Positions 7,930-19,726 are shown, counted from the first letter of the stretch. The stretch is DNA of 64,000 nt from Callorhinus ursinus (GCF_003265705.1 NW_020312848.1:57623737-57687736); one strand, 5' to 3'. Notes: generated by a model not told the origin, from the sequence alone. Numbers and translations: made by a program.

Positions 7930-10320
7930 TACTTGGGAATCTGAGGTGCTAAGGATCTAATTTGTAGGAAGTAGAGATCCACTGAATAGTTTTAAGCAAT
8001 AAAATGACTATTGGTTTACAAAGGTTGTGCTGGCAGTAATGTGGAATGGATTAGAGGATAATTATATTGGAGCCATGGAGACACTTGAAAAGGACATAGT
8101 TGTAATTTAGATAAGAAAACAAATAAGAACCCAAAATAAGATTATAGAAGTCTGAAAGAGAGATTACAATGGAAGGGAGGCAGCTCAAAAACTTTAGGAG
8201 GAAATTACCCTCTCATATATCTAGGGTTGCAGTGAAAGGAAGAATCGGGAAGACTACTCAAAATATAATGTAAAATATTATAATAATATAATATAGATTG
8301 GAGATAATAGTGGCCTGGAATAAGCCCATAGCAATGATCAAATTTTTGATACATTCGGAAGTAGTAAAATGAACATTTACTAATTTATTATAGGCCTTTG
8401 AGAAAGAATTAACACGAGTGTTTTGAACTGAGTATAAGAATGGGCTAACGTGTTCTACGATCAAGAAGACAGTGTAGGGAGCCAGTCTGTGTTTGAGTGT
8501 CAGGAGGTCAGTTTGGACATGCGGAAGGTAAGATGCCTATAGACAATCAAACGTAAGTATCAAATAGGCAGCTAGATACCTGATTCAGCTTGGAGGTCAG
8601 GAGAGGGGACCAGTATGAAACTCTAAATTCGGAAATCAGTAATATATAGGTAATATGTGAATTTTATGAGATTGAATGAAATCACCCAGAAATGAATATA
8701 GATTAAAAAAAAATTCTAGGCACAATATTCTAGGTATTTTTTTTTTAAATTAGTGCTGGCAGGATTTGCTTTTACTTTGGATGTGTACTATGCTAGGATT
8801 CCAATGACTCCAATTTTTAAAAAGAAAAGTGAAGGGTATAAATGGAGTGATCTGGAGCACTTCAACATTGGAAATGATGTGGAACTAGCAAAGTTGACTG
8901 AGAAGGTACAGCCAGATCAGTAGGATAGTTGCAGTGTCTTGGAACGCAAGTGTAGAAAAGTGTTTCAAGGAGCATGCAATGATCACTTGTTACAAATGTT
9001 GCTGTATTAATACTAAGATTGATAAATGATTATTGGATTTCACAAAATGGAGATCCTCCTGGAGAATAGTAGGAATGATATCAGTCAAGTGCAAAAGGAT
9101 GAGGGCAATTGCATTGAGAATGGGGAAGAATAAACTGGAGACAGTTATTATAGGCAATAATTCAGAAAAATTTACTGTAAAGCAAGTGAAAGAAATAAGG
9201 TGGTAGTTACTGGAGGGAGTATGGTCACAATGCTGTTTTTATGAGAAAATGTCAGTATACATTTATGCTAATTTTTGTTATCCAGTAGAAAAAGAAAATT
9301 GATGATCCATGAGTTGAGAGGTAGAGGGGATTGCTGGATCCATGCTATGAATTAGAGAGAATGGGCTTTAGTGCGCAAGAAGAGAGGGCTAAGCCTTTGC
9401 TAAAAAGATGGAAATTTCATCTACAGTAACTGGAAAGAAGGCAAAACGTTTTTGGCAAGGTGTAAATAAGTGGGTAGATGTCCTGGAAGCCTGTGGAATT
9501 TTATTGTGTCTTTTTTCTCAGTGAATCAGAAAACAAGGACATCAGCTGCAAGCAAGTTTGAAGAGGTTTGAGGAGAAAGAAAACATGAAATGGTTAAGGA
9601 GAATGAGAGTGGGAATGGACCAAGGAACTAGCTTGTCATTGCTGTTCAGTATTAAGGGCTCACTTGAGGTGTCTTCCATGAACTAAAAGTGAAAACAGAC
9701 TGTCTTTTTCTTCAATCACACCGGTGTCTCAAGTGGATAGTTTTAAATAAGGCTGTGGTTTAGCCAGCCAACAAGAAAAGGAGAAAAGGGCTAAGATACT
9801 AAGAATTGACCATAGAATTTATTTTATTTTTTTGTTTTATTTTATTTTTTATTTTTTTATTATGTTATGTTAGTCACCATACAGTACTTCATTAGTTTTT
9901 GATGTAGTGTTCCGTGATTCATTATTTGCATATAACCATAGACTTTAATCAAGTAAGGAGTTGATGGTATGGTGGTATATGGGTAAAGGTCAGTGAAAAA
10001 ATAGTAAGATTTATGAAAGGCAAGTGGGGGTTGTTTGGAAGGATTTTGGTGTTTTGTGACTAGACAAAATGCGCTGGACATGTGGGAGTTGGTGTTCAAA
10101 TGATATTAGACAGGGAGTGCAGTTATTGTTAATGACAGACTGCAGCATGTGACCGTGAAGTTGAGATGCTGAGGTAAGCTGCAGAACAAGGTTGCTGGAG
10201 GAGACTGATTGCTCCAGGGAAAGTAAATTTCAGCTTGAAAGAGTTAAAACATGAGGTCTAATTTTGAATAGTAAAGTTATATTTTTAAGAAATCTGGCAT
10301 ATTTCCAGCCTAATCCACAA
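7930..10320 (+). repeat. Long ancient interspersed repeat, split by an L1 stub
   Basis: This runs as one GA-rich, plus-strand sequence with a phrase order I associate with an ancient mammalian repeat: 'aataaaatgactattggttt' then 'gtgctggcagtaatgtgga', 'gcctatagacaatcaaacgt', 'gaaaagtgtttcaaggagca', and 'ggtggtagttactggaggg'. Part of it (about 9480-9600) also resembles 3060-3180. The likely source is the 5' part of an L1M element, but I cannot confirm the family. A 110-bp L1 3' stub at 9824-9934 interrupts it. Confidence 0.45.
9824..9934 (-). mobile_element. L1 3'-end stub, severely 5'-truncated
   Basis: After a T-rich run (poly(A) on minus), 'gttagtcaccatacagtact' and 'ttagtttttgatgtagtgtt' match the first 100 bases of the antisense L1 3' UTR seen at 4630 and 50,640. 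It then stops. Imperfect flanking repeats, accatagaatttatt near 9809 and accatagactttaat at 9935, mark the target duplication. Only about 110 bp of L1 was copied. Confidence 0.85.
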
Positions 10321-11399
10321 ACTGTAATAAAATGTGTATTGATGTGGGTGTCAGGAAGGATAGATTCACTTATCCCTTCAAGCCTTGATTCTTTATCTTT
10401 TGGCAGTAGCAGTGCCTTCCCGCTGAAGACCCCCAGGAACACACCTGTAGTTGAAGAAATTGGGTTTATTATTCATTGCACTATGAAAGAATGCAAACCA
10501 TGGGCACCTCTTAGGCATCACAGAAAGAGAGCACAAAAAGACTTATAGGGGTCTTAAAGCCTCTTAACCTGTTAAAGTGAACCCAGGGATTTTAATTTAT
10601 AGAGGTAAATGCATGCCAACATGGAGAAGCTAATGCCATTGAAAGATTTTTATTACTGATATTTCCCCCTGAGAAGGGGGCAAGTCACATCATGTAGTAC
10701 CTCCTCGGAGAACACCAGTGTTGGTCAGCAGGCAGACAGGACTGAGGGAAAAGCACATGCCAGAGTTTTTATTACTATAGTAAGTGGAAGTTCTTAGTTG
10801 AGGACATTACGTATTGGGCAGCAAGTGAAACACACAGACCATGGAGTTTGTGGTTGGAAAATTTGTAGTATGATTTTCATGCACCTGTGAAAGCTGGATC
10901 ATTGGAAAGATGTAAACAACTTTCTTTGGCTATTGGTTCAGCCCTGTGATTAATGGATGCCAAATAGACAAATAATAGAATTTAGGGAAACAAAATTAGA
11001 AGACTTGGTCCTTCTAATTTCCTCAATGATATATTTTTCCTGAATTAGAATTTTAACACATGAAGTACAGAAATATGAGAAAGAATCTTAACCTTTCTAC
11101 ATTTATAACCCCAGCTAAAAATTAGGATACTTGTACTTACCTCTTGACTGGTGTGAAAAAAATGAGACATTTAAATTACTTAGAACAGAATCTAATAAAC
11201 CGATGTTGATTAACAAAATGTGAGCTCATTTTCTTACCTCTTTATGTGGAAAAAATTAATGTATAATCCAGGTTTTTGCTGTTCTCATTCACTTAGCCTT
11301 GTACTTTCAGTTCTATACAGGTATTATTGCAAAACTTAGCATGCTCTTTTGATTCACCAAATTAGTAAGCATTATGTTTCCAGTTTTACTAAAGGTTTG
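10321..11399. other. Unassigned; possible old LTR near 10,440-10,760
   Basis: 10,440-10,760 has a local rise in GC and phrases such as 'gatatttccccctgagaagg' that look LTR-like. I cannot name a family or find terminal repeats. The rest is AT-rich. An antisense frame of 70 codons and a plus frame of 94 codons overlap here and look like chance. Confidence 0.3.
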
Positions 11400-11780
11400 T
11401 ATGGTAGGATCATTTGTTTAGCAAATATTCACCTCTGCCTTCTTGTTCCCCATTTGGTAGAGTTTACTTCCATATCCCACTGACTTGGCTTACCCAGATA
11501 ACTTGCAGAAGCCAGTTGTCTTCTTGAACTCATGCAATTTGTCATCTAAAGAGCATACTCAGGTAGCATGTCCTCTTCAGCCTGCATCCCAGAATGAGAC
11601 ACAGCTATGACATATGTGAATGTAAGCCTGGCTGACCCTAGGAACCCAGCCAGGCTCAACTCAGCACACTCAACATCTGTAGATTCAGGAGGAAGAAATG
11701 AATATTTGCTTTTGTAAACCACTGAAATTTTTGGATTATTTATTGTAATAATTTCTGAATAATAGAGTAAGGGACAAGGG
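11400..11780 (+). repeat. Possible degraded MLT1-like LTR
   Basis: The order 'cccactgacttggcttaccc', 'gcctggctgaccctaggaac', 'gtaaaccactgaaatttttg' and 'ttattgtaataatttctgaa' is reminiscent of old MaLR-type LTRs that end in a 'ccactgaatttt' block. Highly diverged and tentative. Confidence 0.3.
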
Positions 11781-11959
11781 CATATCATATAGCACATGGC
11801 ATTTCATTCAAAGTTTCTGGAGATGTAGTTCTTTCCCCGCTTCCTGGCTTCCAGATCCCTCCTCTTCCCTAATTTGTCCCACAGTAACTCAGTTTTATAC
11901 CTTCTCACTGGTCTCCTTTATTATGTGGAGTTGTTTTCTTCCTGCTAGTGAAACTCAGA

Positions 11960-13130
11960 TGTTATTTCTGCAGTGTGCCTTTCGCAATGTGTCTCCAAAT
12001 GATTGCCCACCTCACCCACATTGCCTGACACCCCATGCCTCGTTACTCCCTGTATGGACACCCTCCTTACCTCATTGACTTAAGCAGTCTGCTTAGGATC
12101 ACCCACCAATCCACACAGGGAAGACCTGTCACCAGATTTGGGCATTTACATGCGTATCAGTAGACACCTTTCTTAGCTAAATTGGGTTCTGATATTTCGG
12201 GTTGGGATACCCTCCTCTTATGTGGTCATGCTTTTCATCCATCTGTGGTTATAGGCCCTACCTTTTCCCCCATCCCTACACTCCCAAAAGCAGACTGCCC
12301 CTCCATGTAAATATGCTTATTACTTTGCTTTGTCTTTGACAGCCAGCCCTCCACACCCCATTCAGGCTCAAGTTCCCCAAGCCAGGCTTCTCACTCTTTC
12401 TTCCCCATGTTGTTACCCACCATCCCCGGCTCAGGCTCTGAAACTCATGCCTGGCAGCTCTCCATGTAGATGCCCTACTCAGCTATCTAAAGATTCCAGA
12501 TTCAGTATCATGTGTTATACACCTTTACCCCACAGAGGTCCTCCTCCTTCATTCTGCTCGTCCGAGCACCTTCCCACATGGTGACCGCACACACCTGCTT
12601 GGGTTCTGATGTTCTATGTCAGTCCACATGCAAAACGTTCATTACTAGGCTCACATTCTGCTACTACATGCCGAGTTGAACTACTTCCCCATGTGAATAA
12701 CCCCTTCTTTCACTTGTGTTCTTACTCCATGCTGTGTCGCCCCACCGCATGGGGATCATGGATGCCCTCTTTACCCTTCTGTGGCTCTGTCACTGCGTCA
12801 GGCATCCCTCATGATGGAGACACACGTCTTAGCCTGTTCAGGTTTTTGCTTCCTATACTTCTTAGCTTGTTCAGGCTTTTGCTCAGGGCATACTCCTGCA
12901 GGGAGCTCCTTTTACCTGCAGGAACTCTGATACTATATACTGGTCAGTCTTCAATGTGGATTCATGTTAGGTGACCTCCATGCATGGACATATCTTTCAC
13001 CCTGTTTGAGCTCTAACAGAGCATGCCCAGCTGCCACTATTCCATGGACTCCATCTTCATCTTGCTTTTACTCTGACTCCTCACACTCTAAATCATTTTC
13101 CATTACATGGACACCTTTCTATCACTGCTA
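11960..13130 (+). repeat. Degenerate minisatellite, unit about 60 bp
   Basis: A C/T-rich stretch of about 1.2 kb in which one unit returns in degraded form, roughly 'ccatgtggacaccctcttca' then 'ccctgctcaggctctgac' and 'catgctgggc'. Clear unit starts lie near 12,054, 12,113, 12,218, 12,302, 12,462, 12,575, 12,624, 12,689, 12,746, 12,810, 12,951, 12,985, 13,043 and 13,104. The best run (12,575-12,810) has spacings of 49, 65, 57 and 64 bp. Units carry many substitutions and small indels, so the array is old. Open frames of 84 and 121 codons here reflect the low stop density of the repeat and are not evidence of a gene. Confidence 0.6.
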
Positions 13131-13193
13131 GGGGTTTTTATACAAATGGAGATAATTTAGACTTCTTATTCTCTTTTAAAGATCTTTCATTTT

Positions 13194-13381
13194 CAGAGCA
13201 CCTGGGTGACTCAGTTGGTTAAGCATCGGCCTTCGGCTCAGGTCATGATCCCAGGGTCCTGGGATTGAGCCCCACATTGTTGGGCTCTGCATTCCCACCC
13301 CCTCCCTACTTCTGTGCATGGGCACACACACACTCTCTCTGTCAAATAAATAAATAAAATCTTTAAAAAAATTTTTTAAGA
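13194..13381 (+). repeat. CAN-SINE
   Basis: It starts GAGCACCTGGGTGACTCAGT and continues 'ggtcatgatcccagggtcct', with a shortened CT-rich body and an AAATAAATAAATAAAATCTT tail. The imperfect target duplication is aaagatctttcattt at about 13,178-13,193 and aaaggatctttcattt at 13,382-13,397. Confidence 0.93.
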
Positions 13382-13399
13382 AAAGGATCTTTCATTTAT

Positions 13400-14470
13400 G
13401 TTCTTTTTTTAAAAATATATTTTGCTTCCTTAAAAGATAATCATTATGAGGATTTTAATTAGTATTCTGATGACCAAATAATATATACATACTGCATTAA
13501 AAAAAAGACAAGCACATAGAAAAAAATCTGTAATTCTCTCACTCAAGGATGAATACTTTAAAAAATTAGGTGAAATTCCTTCCAATGGAAGGAGATTATT
13601 TTGTTTAGAAAAGTAACAGTATAGAAGTATACAAAGTGGAAACTTAAAAGCCTTCTTCTTCCATGGAAGAAATAGCCTGGAAATAGACCCACGCAAATAT
13701 AGTCAACTGATTTGACAAAGGAGTAAAGGCAATCTAGTGGAGTACAGATAGTCTTTGTGAACCTAAAACTGCTCTAAAAAAAAAAGACTGTTTAAAATTT
13801 TTTTTTTCTTTTTCCTTATTCCATTCTCTAAGGCAGGTCAGTTTTTTTTGGGACTCTATCCAATTAATCATCATGCCCATTTTTATTTTGTGTGAACACA
13901 GATAGGATCACACATATCAATGTGTTTTACTATTTTAATAGTTACTGGTTATGTTAGTTATAGTTATGACATAAAGGATTATTTTCAGTTTTGAAAATAT
14001 TATTAAAATGTATTTTAAATAATGTAAAGAATATGAAAACATGCAATTAAAAAATAAGGTACAGAAAATATCATCATCCATCTGTAAGTAACCAACATTA
14101 ATAATTGGCAAACATTATCAAGACTTTTTAGGCATACATGCAGATCTAATAATGGATGATGGGTAGCTAGAGAGAAGGATGACTAAATAGGTAGAAATAA
14201 CTCTTTTAGAATGAAATTATACTACAAGTGGTATTTAAAAAAAAGTATTTTAATTTAGAGAAAATAAAGGAAAACTACAGAAATTGCTAGAGTTTAGATA
14301 ATTTCCTTTTCCCACAACAGTTATTAATCCCAAAAATACTCTGCTAAATTAAAAGATCATGAAAATCATTAAGAAGTAATTAACACATATTATCTTTTAC
14401 CCACCTTGCCACACTGTATGTTTTGTTTTGTTACTGACATTATTTTTATTTTTTCATAGTTTCTAACATG
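13400..14470. other. Unassigned AT-rich sequence
   Basis: AT-rich. 14,030-14,120 vaguely recalls old L1M or MIR-like flanks ('atcatccatctgtaagtaac'), but I cannot assign it. An 88-codon antisense frame at 13,430-13,696 is not recognisable. Confidence 0.4.
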
Positions 14471-14479
14471 AAGATTCAT

Positions 14480-15350
14480 TTTGTAACCTATTTAGCTCTG
14501 TTTTGTTGATATTCATGGTCAGGTAGTTTTTTATAGGAAGAACTGAAATGCCTTTTGTTTTTTATGTTTGAACAATAACTTGAGTGGTTATATTTTTGTT
14601 TCATGCATTCTTTCCCTTAAAATGTTGACTTTGGGAACTTTCCCTTAAAATTTTTGACTTTGTTTTATTGCGATCTGCCATTGAATTTTACTGAAAAGTC
14701 TGAGGCCATTCTGGTCACTTCCTTCATTATAGGTGATTTGCCTTTCTCTCTTGTTACCTGAAATATTTTCCTTTTGTATTTAAGGTTGACTAACTTAGCC
14801 AAGAAATACCTTGATGATGCTCTCTATTAATATTTCTGGGCAGGATAGGACCCTTTCAATCTGCAGATTCAATTTTTCCTTAAATTACAAGCAATTGTCC
14901 TGTATTATGATTTTTCAGTCTTATAAAATTTCATTTATTAGATTTTCTTCTTCAGGGACACTAATTTTCTCTAGTAATCACATTTCACTGACTTCTGTAT
15001 TTCTCATCTCTCTAATTTCTTTCTATTTTCCTTTTTCTGCACATTCACAGTGCTTATTTTAGTCTTTCCATTAACTTGAATTTCAGCAAGATCTGTGTCT
15101 AATGTTTGATTTATTCTTTGTGATGGTATTATTTTGGATCACCAGTGCTTTTTTTACCTTAGCCATCTCCATTTTTTTTTAATCTCATTCTAATATTTGT
15201 AGTCCTGTTTTTGAAAAATTGTTTTGTAAAATCCTTGGTCTTGTTAACGTACATATGCTCCAAAAGAATCAGTTTCTGGGATTATTTTCCTTCCAAATTG
15301 CATTCTTAGTCCATATCTAGCATGCTAAATCCTTTTATCCCTTTGTTTCT
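14480..15350 (-). repeat. Possible ancient L1/HAL1 ORF1-region fragment, antisense
   Basis: T-rich plus strand with phrases such as 'ttttgttttattgcgatctg', 'aataccttgatgatgctctc' and 'cactgacttctgtatttctc', which resemble antisense ORF1-side sequence of HAL1 or L1M. It contains a local tandem duplication (see 14,608-14,660). Confidence 0.4.
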
Positions 15351-15612
15351 CTATAACTTTCTTTTTTTTTAAAAAATAGCAGAATATGAGAATGTAGTAT
15401 GATTTAACAGGTGCCACATAATTTATTTTCATTTTGTTCATGCACTTGGACAGCTCTAATTAGCCCTTCTCGTTAGTCTTCTGTATTAATGGAATGTGGA
15501 TAAAATTTACCTTTCCTGCCCTCAATTTTTACTTTTGTTATATGCTAAGAACAAATTCTAGAATACTTTATAATTATCTGTATAATAGCAAAATTAAAAT
15601 ATTTTTCTTTTG

Positions 15613-15836
15613 GGGGCGCCTGGGTGGCTCAGTTGGTTAAGCAACTGCCTTCGGCTCAGGTCATGATCCAGGAGTCCCGGGATCGAGTCCCACATCAGGC
15701 TCCCTGCTCAGCAGGGAGTCTGCTTCTCCCTCTGCCCCTCCCCCTTGCATGTGCGCGCGCTCTCTCTCTCTCTTTCTTTCAAATAAAATAAATAAATAAA
15801 TCTTAAAAAAATAAAAAAATAAAAAATATTTTTTTT
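15613..15836 (+). repeat. CAN-SINE
   Basis: Well preserved: GGGGCGCCTGGGTGGCTCAG head holding the pol III A box, 'gggatcgagtccc' B box, 'tccctgctcagcagggagtc' body, (CT)n, then a long AAATAAATAAATAAATC and A-rich tail. The target duplication aaaatatttttcttt lies at about 15,597-15,610 and 15,837-15,851. Confidence 0.96.
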
Positions 15837-15851
15837 AAAAATATTTTTCTT

Positions 15852-16700
15852 TCAAAAAGTTCTTTGTGTAATTGATTAGTATCTTCAGATTTTTATTTTG
15901 TATTTTACACAGAATTATATGTACAGTATTTTGGAAAATAATGAAATGGTAACCATTTCTTTAAATTATTTTGATTACAGCTTTGCTTAAAAATATTGAA
16001 ATATATTTCAAACTGTAACTTTTTATATCTTAAAATTTATCTGCAAGAAATATTTTAGTTACATGCAATATCTGAAGCAAAGATTTAATAATTTCCAGAA
16101 AGTATTCTGTTAGAACTATTCAGAAATAATTGTGATCTATCCATATAGAAATAACAAAAGTACTGAAGTCATTAAGATTTTTAAAAATTAAATGTATTAG
16201 ATGTGATGTGATTAACATGAGTCTCCTTAGGTCCATTATTCAAGTTAGTATCTTGAACACTTTAGGGGAAAAATATTCTATTTAAGAAATTGTAACAGGT
16301 AAGAAAATGCATAGAACACTTAACCATGTAAATCAGCGTGTTGACTAATCACACTGCAATCTCAGACCTGACGAAATCATAAGTTTGAATGTGTAGAGTC
16401 TTACTATATTTAAATCAGCAGATAATGGGTAAATTTTTAAATTTTTAAAGACTGTCCTGTTTTTATTAGAAAAATATCTCTGCTTCTTATCTTGGATTTT
16501 GTGTATTTCCGGGTAATGATAAGCAGTATTTTCATGCTCTTCTGCTGTAAAATTAAGGAAACCGATTAAAATGAAATCATTGGAACTGTCTAGTGATATA
16601 TAAAGATGGGCCAGTCTTCTCTCTCAGTGGCTCATGATTTATGCAGCACTGTTATTTGCTGCATTGTTTCTGCCTCCTTTCTTTTGAAAAATTGGGCAGG
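15852..16700. other. Unassigned AT-rich sequence
   Basis: AT-rich, with nothing recognisable. Confidence 0.5.
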
Positions 16701-16711
16701 GGAAAGTTAAG

Positions 16712-16985
16712 AAAAATAAAAGAAAAACAGAGTGATGGTTGCCAGAGGCTTAGGGATGGAGTAATGGAGATTTATTGTTTAATGGGTACAGAGTTTCAGT
16801 TTTGCAAAATGAAAAGATTTCTGGAGATGGATAGTGGTGATGGTTACACAACAATATAAATATACAATGGTTACACAACAATTATAAATATAAATGAACT
16901 GTACACTTAAAACTGTACACTTAACAGATAGTAAACTTTATGTACTGTATGTTTTACCACAAAAAATATGGAAAAAGAAATGAAA
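16712..16985 (+). repeat. L1M 3'-end fragment
   Basis: Matches the 3' end of old L1M elements: 'gatggttgccagaggcttag', 'ttattgtttaatgggtacag', 'gttttgcaaaatgaaaagat', 'ctggagatggatagtggtga', 'gaactgtacacttaaaactg' and 'gttttaccacaaaaaa'. It has local tandem duplications of 27 bp (tggttacacaacaat at 16,841 and 16,868) and 14 bp (aactgtacacttaa, near 16,897-16,924). Confidence 0.85.
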
Positions 16986-16989
16986 AAGA

Positions 16990-17640
16990 TCATCTTTAAT
17001 CATATAACCTTGACATGTATTGAAATATTTGTATATATTCTTTTAGACTGTGTGCATGTGTATAATGTGCGACCATGTCCTGCTTGTGTTTTAAAACTTG
17101 ATTTTTCATTGTACAATCTATAAAACAGTTTCCATCTTGACATATTTTTCTACAGTATAAATTTTTAATATTACACAGTATGAATGGTTGTGTCATAATT
17201 ATAATAGTCTTGCGTTGTAAGACCTTTAGGTTATTCAAAATTTTCACAAGAGTAACATTTTCTTTCTTTTTTTTTAATGTTGGTTTTTTTTTTTAAGATT
17301 ATTTATTTGAGAGAGAGAGACAGCGAGAGAGAGGAAACATAAGCAGGGGGAGTGGGAGAGGGAGAAGCAGGCTCCCCACTGAGTAGGGAGCCCGATGAGC
17401 AGGGCTCGATCCCAGGACCCTGGGATCATGACCTGAGCCAAAGGCAGACACTTAACGACTGAGCCACCCAGGCACCCCAAGAGTAACATTTTCATAAGCT
17501 TTGTGTACACATGAGTTTTTTATAATCCTCCAAATATTTTCTTTCAGATATTTGTGTATATCACTGTAAGTAGAACTGCTAACTTGAATGAGATGATCAT
17601 TCTAAAGATTCTGATAGTGTTTCCAAACTAGAGAAAATTT
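16990..17640 (-). repeat. Possible old L1M-type 3' UTR, antisense, split by a CAN-SINE
   Basis: Phrases such as 'tacacagtatgaatggttgt', 'tcactgtaagtagaactgct' and 'attctgatagtgtttccaaa' are like an antisense old L1 3' UTR. The two parts, 16,990-17,262 and 17,494-17,640, read on across the CAN-SINE. Confidence 0.4.
17263..17478 (-). repeat. CAN-SINE, perfect 15-bp target duplication
   Basis: Antisense copy with a T-run, 'aagattatttatttgagaga' tail, GA-rich body, 'gggatcatgacctgagccaa' and the head end 'gagccacccaggcacccc'. The target duplication aagagtaacattttc is perfect at 17,248-17,262 and 17,479-17,493, so this is among the younger copies here. Confidence 0.96.
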
Positions 17641-18338
17641 CTACCAAAACTTTTTTCTTATAAAGATAGAAATAGTTGAATTGGATTGTAACATGATCAG
17701 TCTCCCTCCAATTTTATAGCATATATAAATTTCAATTCTGGAAAATCTTTAAAAATCCATATTTTCTTTAAAAGCAAGTTCTGTCATCTTTTGGGATAGG
17801 GCGTTCTGTATGAATCAGATGAAAAGATTGCTGTGGATCTGTGTGTTCCCCTTATTGTTTCATTCAAATTCATTTTTCTGTTTCAGTTATTTATAGAGAG
17901 CAGCTACCATGCAGACATTTATTGACCAATTTACTGTATTTTAGAGTTTTCTAGTCTTTTCAAGGTTTTTATTCTCTCTACAAAATTTTATTTCCGCAGA
18001 ATTTTGATTGAAAAATTGAATTTAACAGTGCAAAGTTAAAGAATCCTTGCTTTACTGAATTCCGTTAATATATTTTGCTTCCAATCAGCTTTATTTTAAT
18101 ACTAATTTAGCTGGATTGTAGGCCCAATAAGGGCAGCAAACTAATTTCAAAAGTCAATAAAAAAATATTATACTGAATTTTCTCCCTGAAGCTCTGTTTA
18201 GGAAAGGTTTACTTCTTCCATACTAATGTAAGTCTTTAATAGCTTTTCTTAATGATTTTTATCCCTAAAACTTGTATGAAAACTGGAGTTGGGGAGTCTG
18301 GCCAAGATACATACTTTTCTGTAGACATGCAATTTGTT
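17641..18338. other. Unassigned AT-rich sequence
   Basis: AT-rich, with no recognisable feature. Confidence 0.5.
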
Positions 18339-18356
18339 AGCAACAAAATAATTTTT

Positions 18357-19726
18357 TTTTAACCCATCCCCCCACCCCCCTACCCTCTAGAACCCTCAGT
18401 TTGTTTTTCAGAGTCCATCATCTCTCATGGTTCGTCTCCCCCTCTGACATACTCCCCTTTTCTTCCTCTCCTGTTATCTTCTTCTTTTCCTTTTTACTTA
18501 AAATATGTTGCGTTATTTGTTTCAGAAGTACGGATCTGTGATTCAACAGTCTTGCACAATTCACAGCGCTCACCGTAGCACATACCCTCCCCAATGTCTA
18601 TCACCCAGCCATCCCATCCCTCCCACCCCCAACCACTCCAGTAACACTCAGTTTGTTTCCTGAGATTAAGAATTCCTCATATCAGTGAGGTCATGTGATA
18701 CATGTCTTTCTCTGATTGACTTATTTCACTCAGCATAACACCCTCCAGTTCCATCCACGTCGTTGCAAATGGCAAGATCTCATTCCTTTTGATGGCTGCA
18801 TAATATTCCATTGTGTATATATACCACATCTTCTTTATCCATTCATCTGTCGATGGGCATCTTGGCTCTTTCCACAGTTTGGCTATTGTGGACATTGCTG
18901 CTATAAACATTGGGGTACATGTACCCCTTCGGGTCCCTACATTTGTATCTTTGTGGTAAATACCCAGTAGTGCAATTGCTGGATCGAACGGTAGCTCTAA
19001 TTTCAACTGTTTGAGGAACCTCCATACTGTTTTCCAGAGGGGTTGCACCAGCTTGCATTCCCACCAACAGTGTAGGAGGGTTCCCCTTTCTCCACATCCC
19101 CGCCAACATCTGTCGTTCCCTGACTTGTTAATTTTAGCCATTCTGACGGGTGTGAGGTGGTATCTCATTGAGGTTTTGATTTGGATTTCCCTGATGCCGA
19201 GTGATGTTGAGCACTTTTTCATGTGCCTGTTGGCCATTTGGATGTCTTCTTTGGAGAAATGTCTGTTCATGTCTTCTGCCCATTTCTTGATTGGATTATT
19301 TGTTCTTTGGGTGTTGAGTTTGATAAGTTCTTTATAGATTTTGGATACTAGCCCTTTATCTGATATGTCGTTTGCAAATATTTTCTCCCATTCTGTCGGT
19401 TGTCTTTTGGTTTTGTGGACTGTTTCTTTTGCTGTGCAAAAGCTTTTTATCTTGATGAAATCCCAATAGTTCATTTTTGCCCTGGCTTCCCGTGCCTTTG
19501 GCGATGTTTCTAGGAAGAAGTTGCTGCGGCTAAGGTCGAAAAGGTTGCTACCTGTGTTCTCCTTTAGGATTTGGATGGACTCCTGTCTCACGTTTAGGTC
19601 TTTCAACCATTTGGAGTCTATTCTTGTGTGTGGTGTAAGGAAATGGTCCAGTTTCATTCTTCTGCATGTGGCTGTCCAATTTTCCCAACACCATTTGTTG
19701 AAGAGACTGTCTTTTTGCCATTGGAC
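18357..19726 (-). mobile_element. Young L1, 5'-truncated, with tail inside the usual 3' UTR
   Basis: Flanked by the target duplication agcaacaaaataatttt at 18,339-18,355 and 19,727-19,743. After a short T-run the antisense L1 starts directly at 'aacccatccc'. The other copies (4613 and 50,619) have another 136-137 bp of 3' UTR before that point. The RNA therefore seems to have been polyadenylated, or primed, at an internal site. The 5' end is truncated inside ORF2. The ORF2 frame is still fully open over the inserted part, which supports a young age. Confidence 0.95.
18677..19726 (-). pseudogene. L1 ORF2 C-terminal fragment, frame still open
   Basis: A minus-strand open frame of about 350 ORF2 codons ends at the normal stop (18,677-18,679, after HMTSLI). 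It covers the region after the RT domain: [40 protein letters not shown], then the Cys/His motif C-x3-C-x7-H-x4-C ([18 protein letters not shown]) that L1 ORF2 needs for RNA binding, and [20 protein letters not shown]. The endonuclease and RT domains are absent because of the 5' truncation. The frame runs on upstream to 19,798 through flanking DNA, so its first 20-odd residues are not L1. No promoter is visible, and expression as a protein is unlikely. Confidence 0.93.

Noticed and set aside
12330..12974. Two adjacent plus frames (84 and 121 codons)
   Set aside because: They fall in the degenerate C/T-rich minisatellite, which keeps frames open by composition.
11960..13130. CRISPR-like array (regular repeats)
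   Set aside because: Units are diverged throughout with no conserved repeat plus unique spacer pattern, and this is a mammalian nuclear sequence.
15613..15700. tRNA gene
   Set aside because: The A and B boxes belong to the tRNA-derived head of a CAN-SINE. No cloverleaf acceptor stem or anticodon arm is kept.
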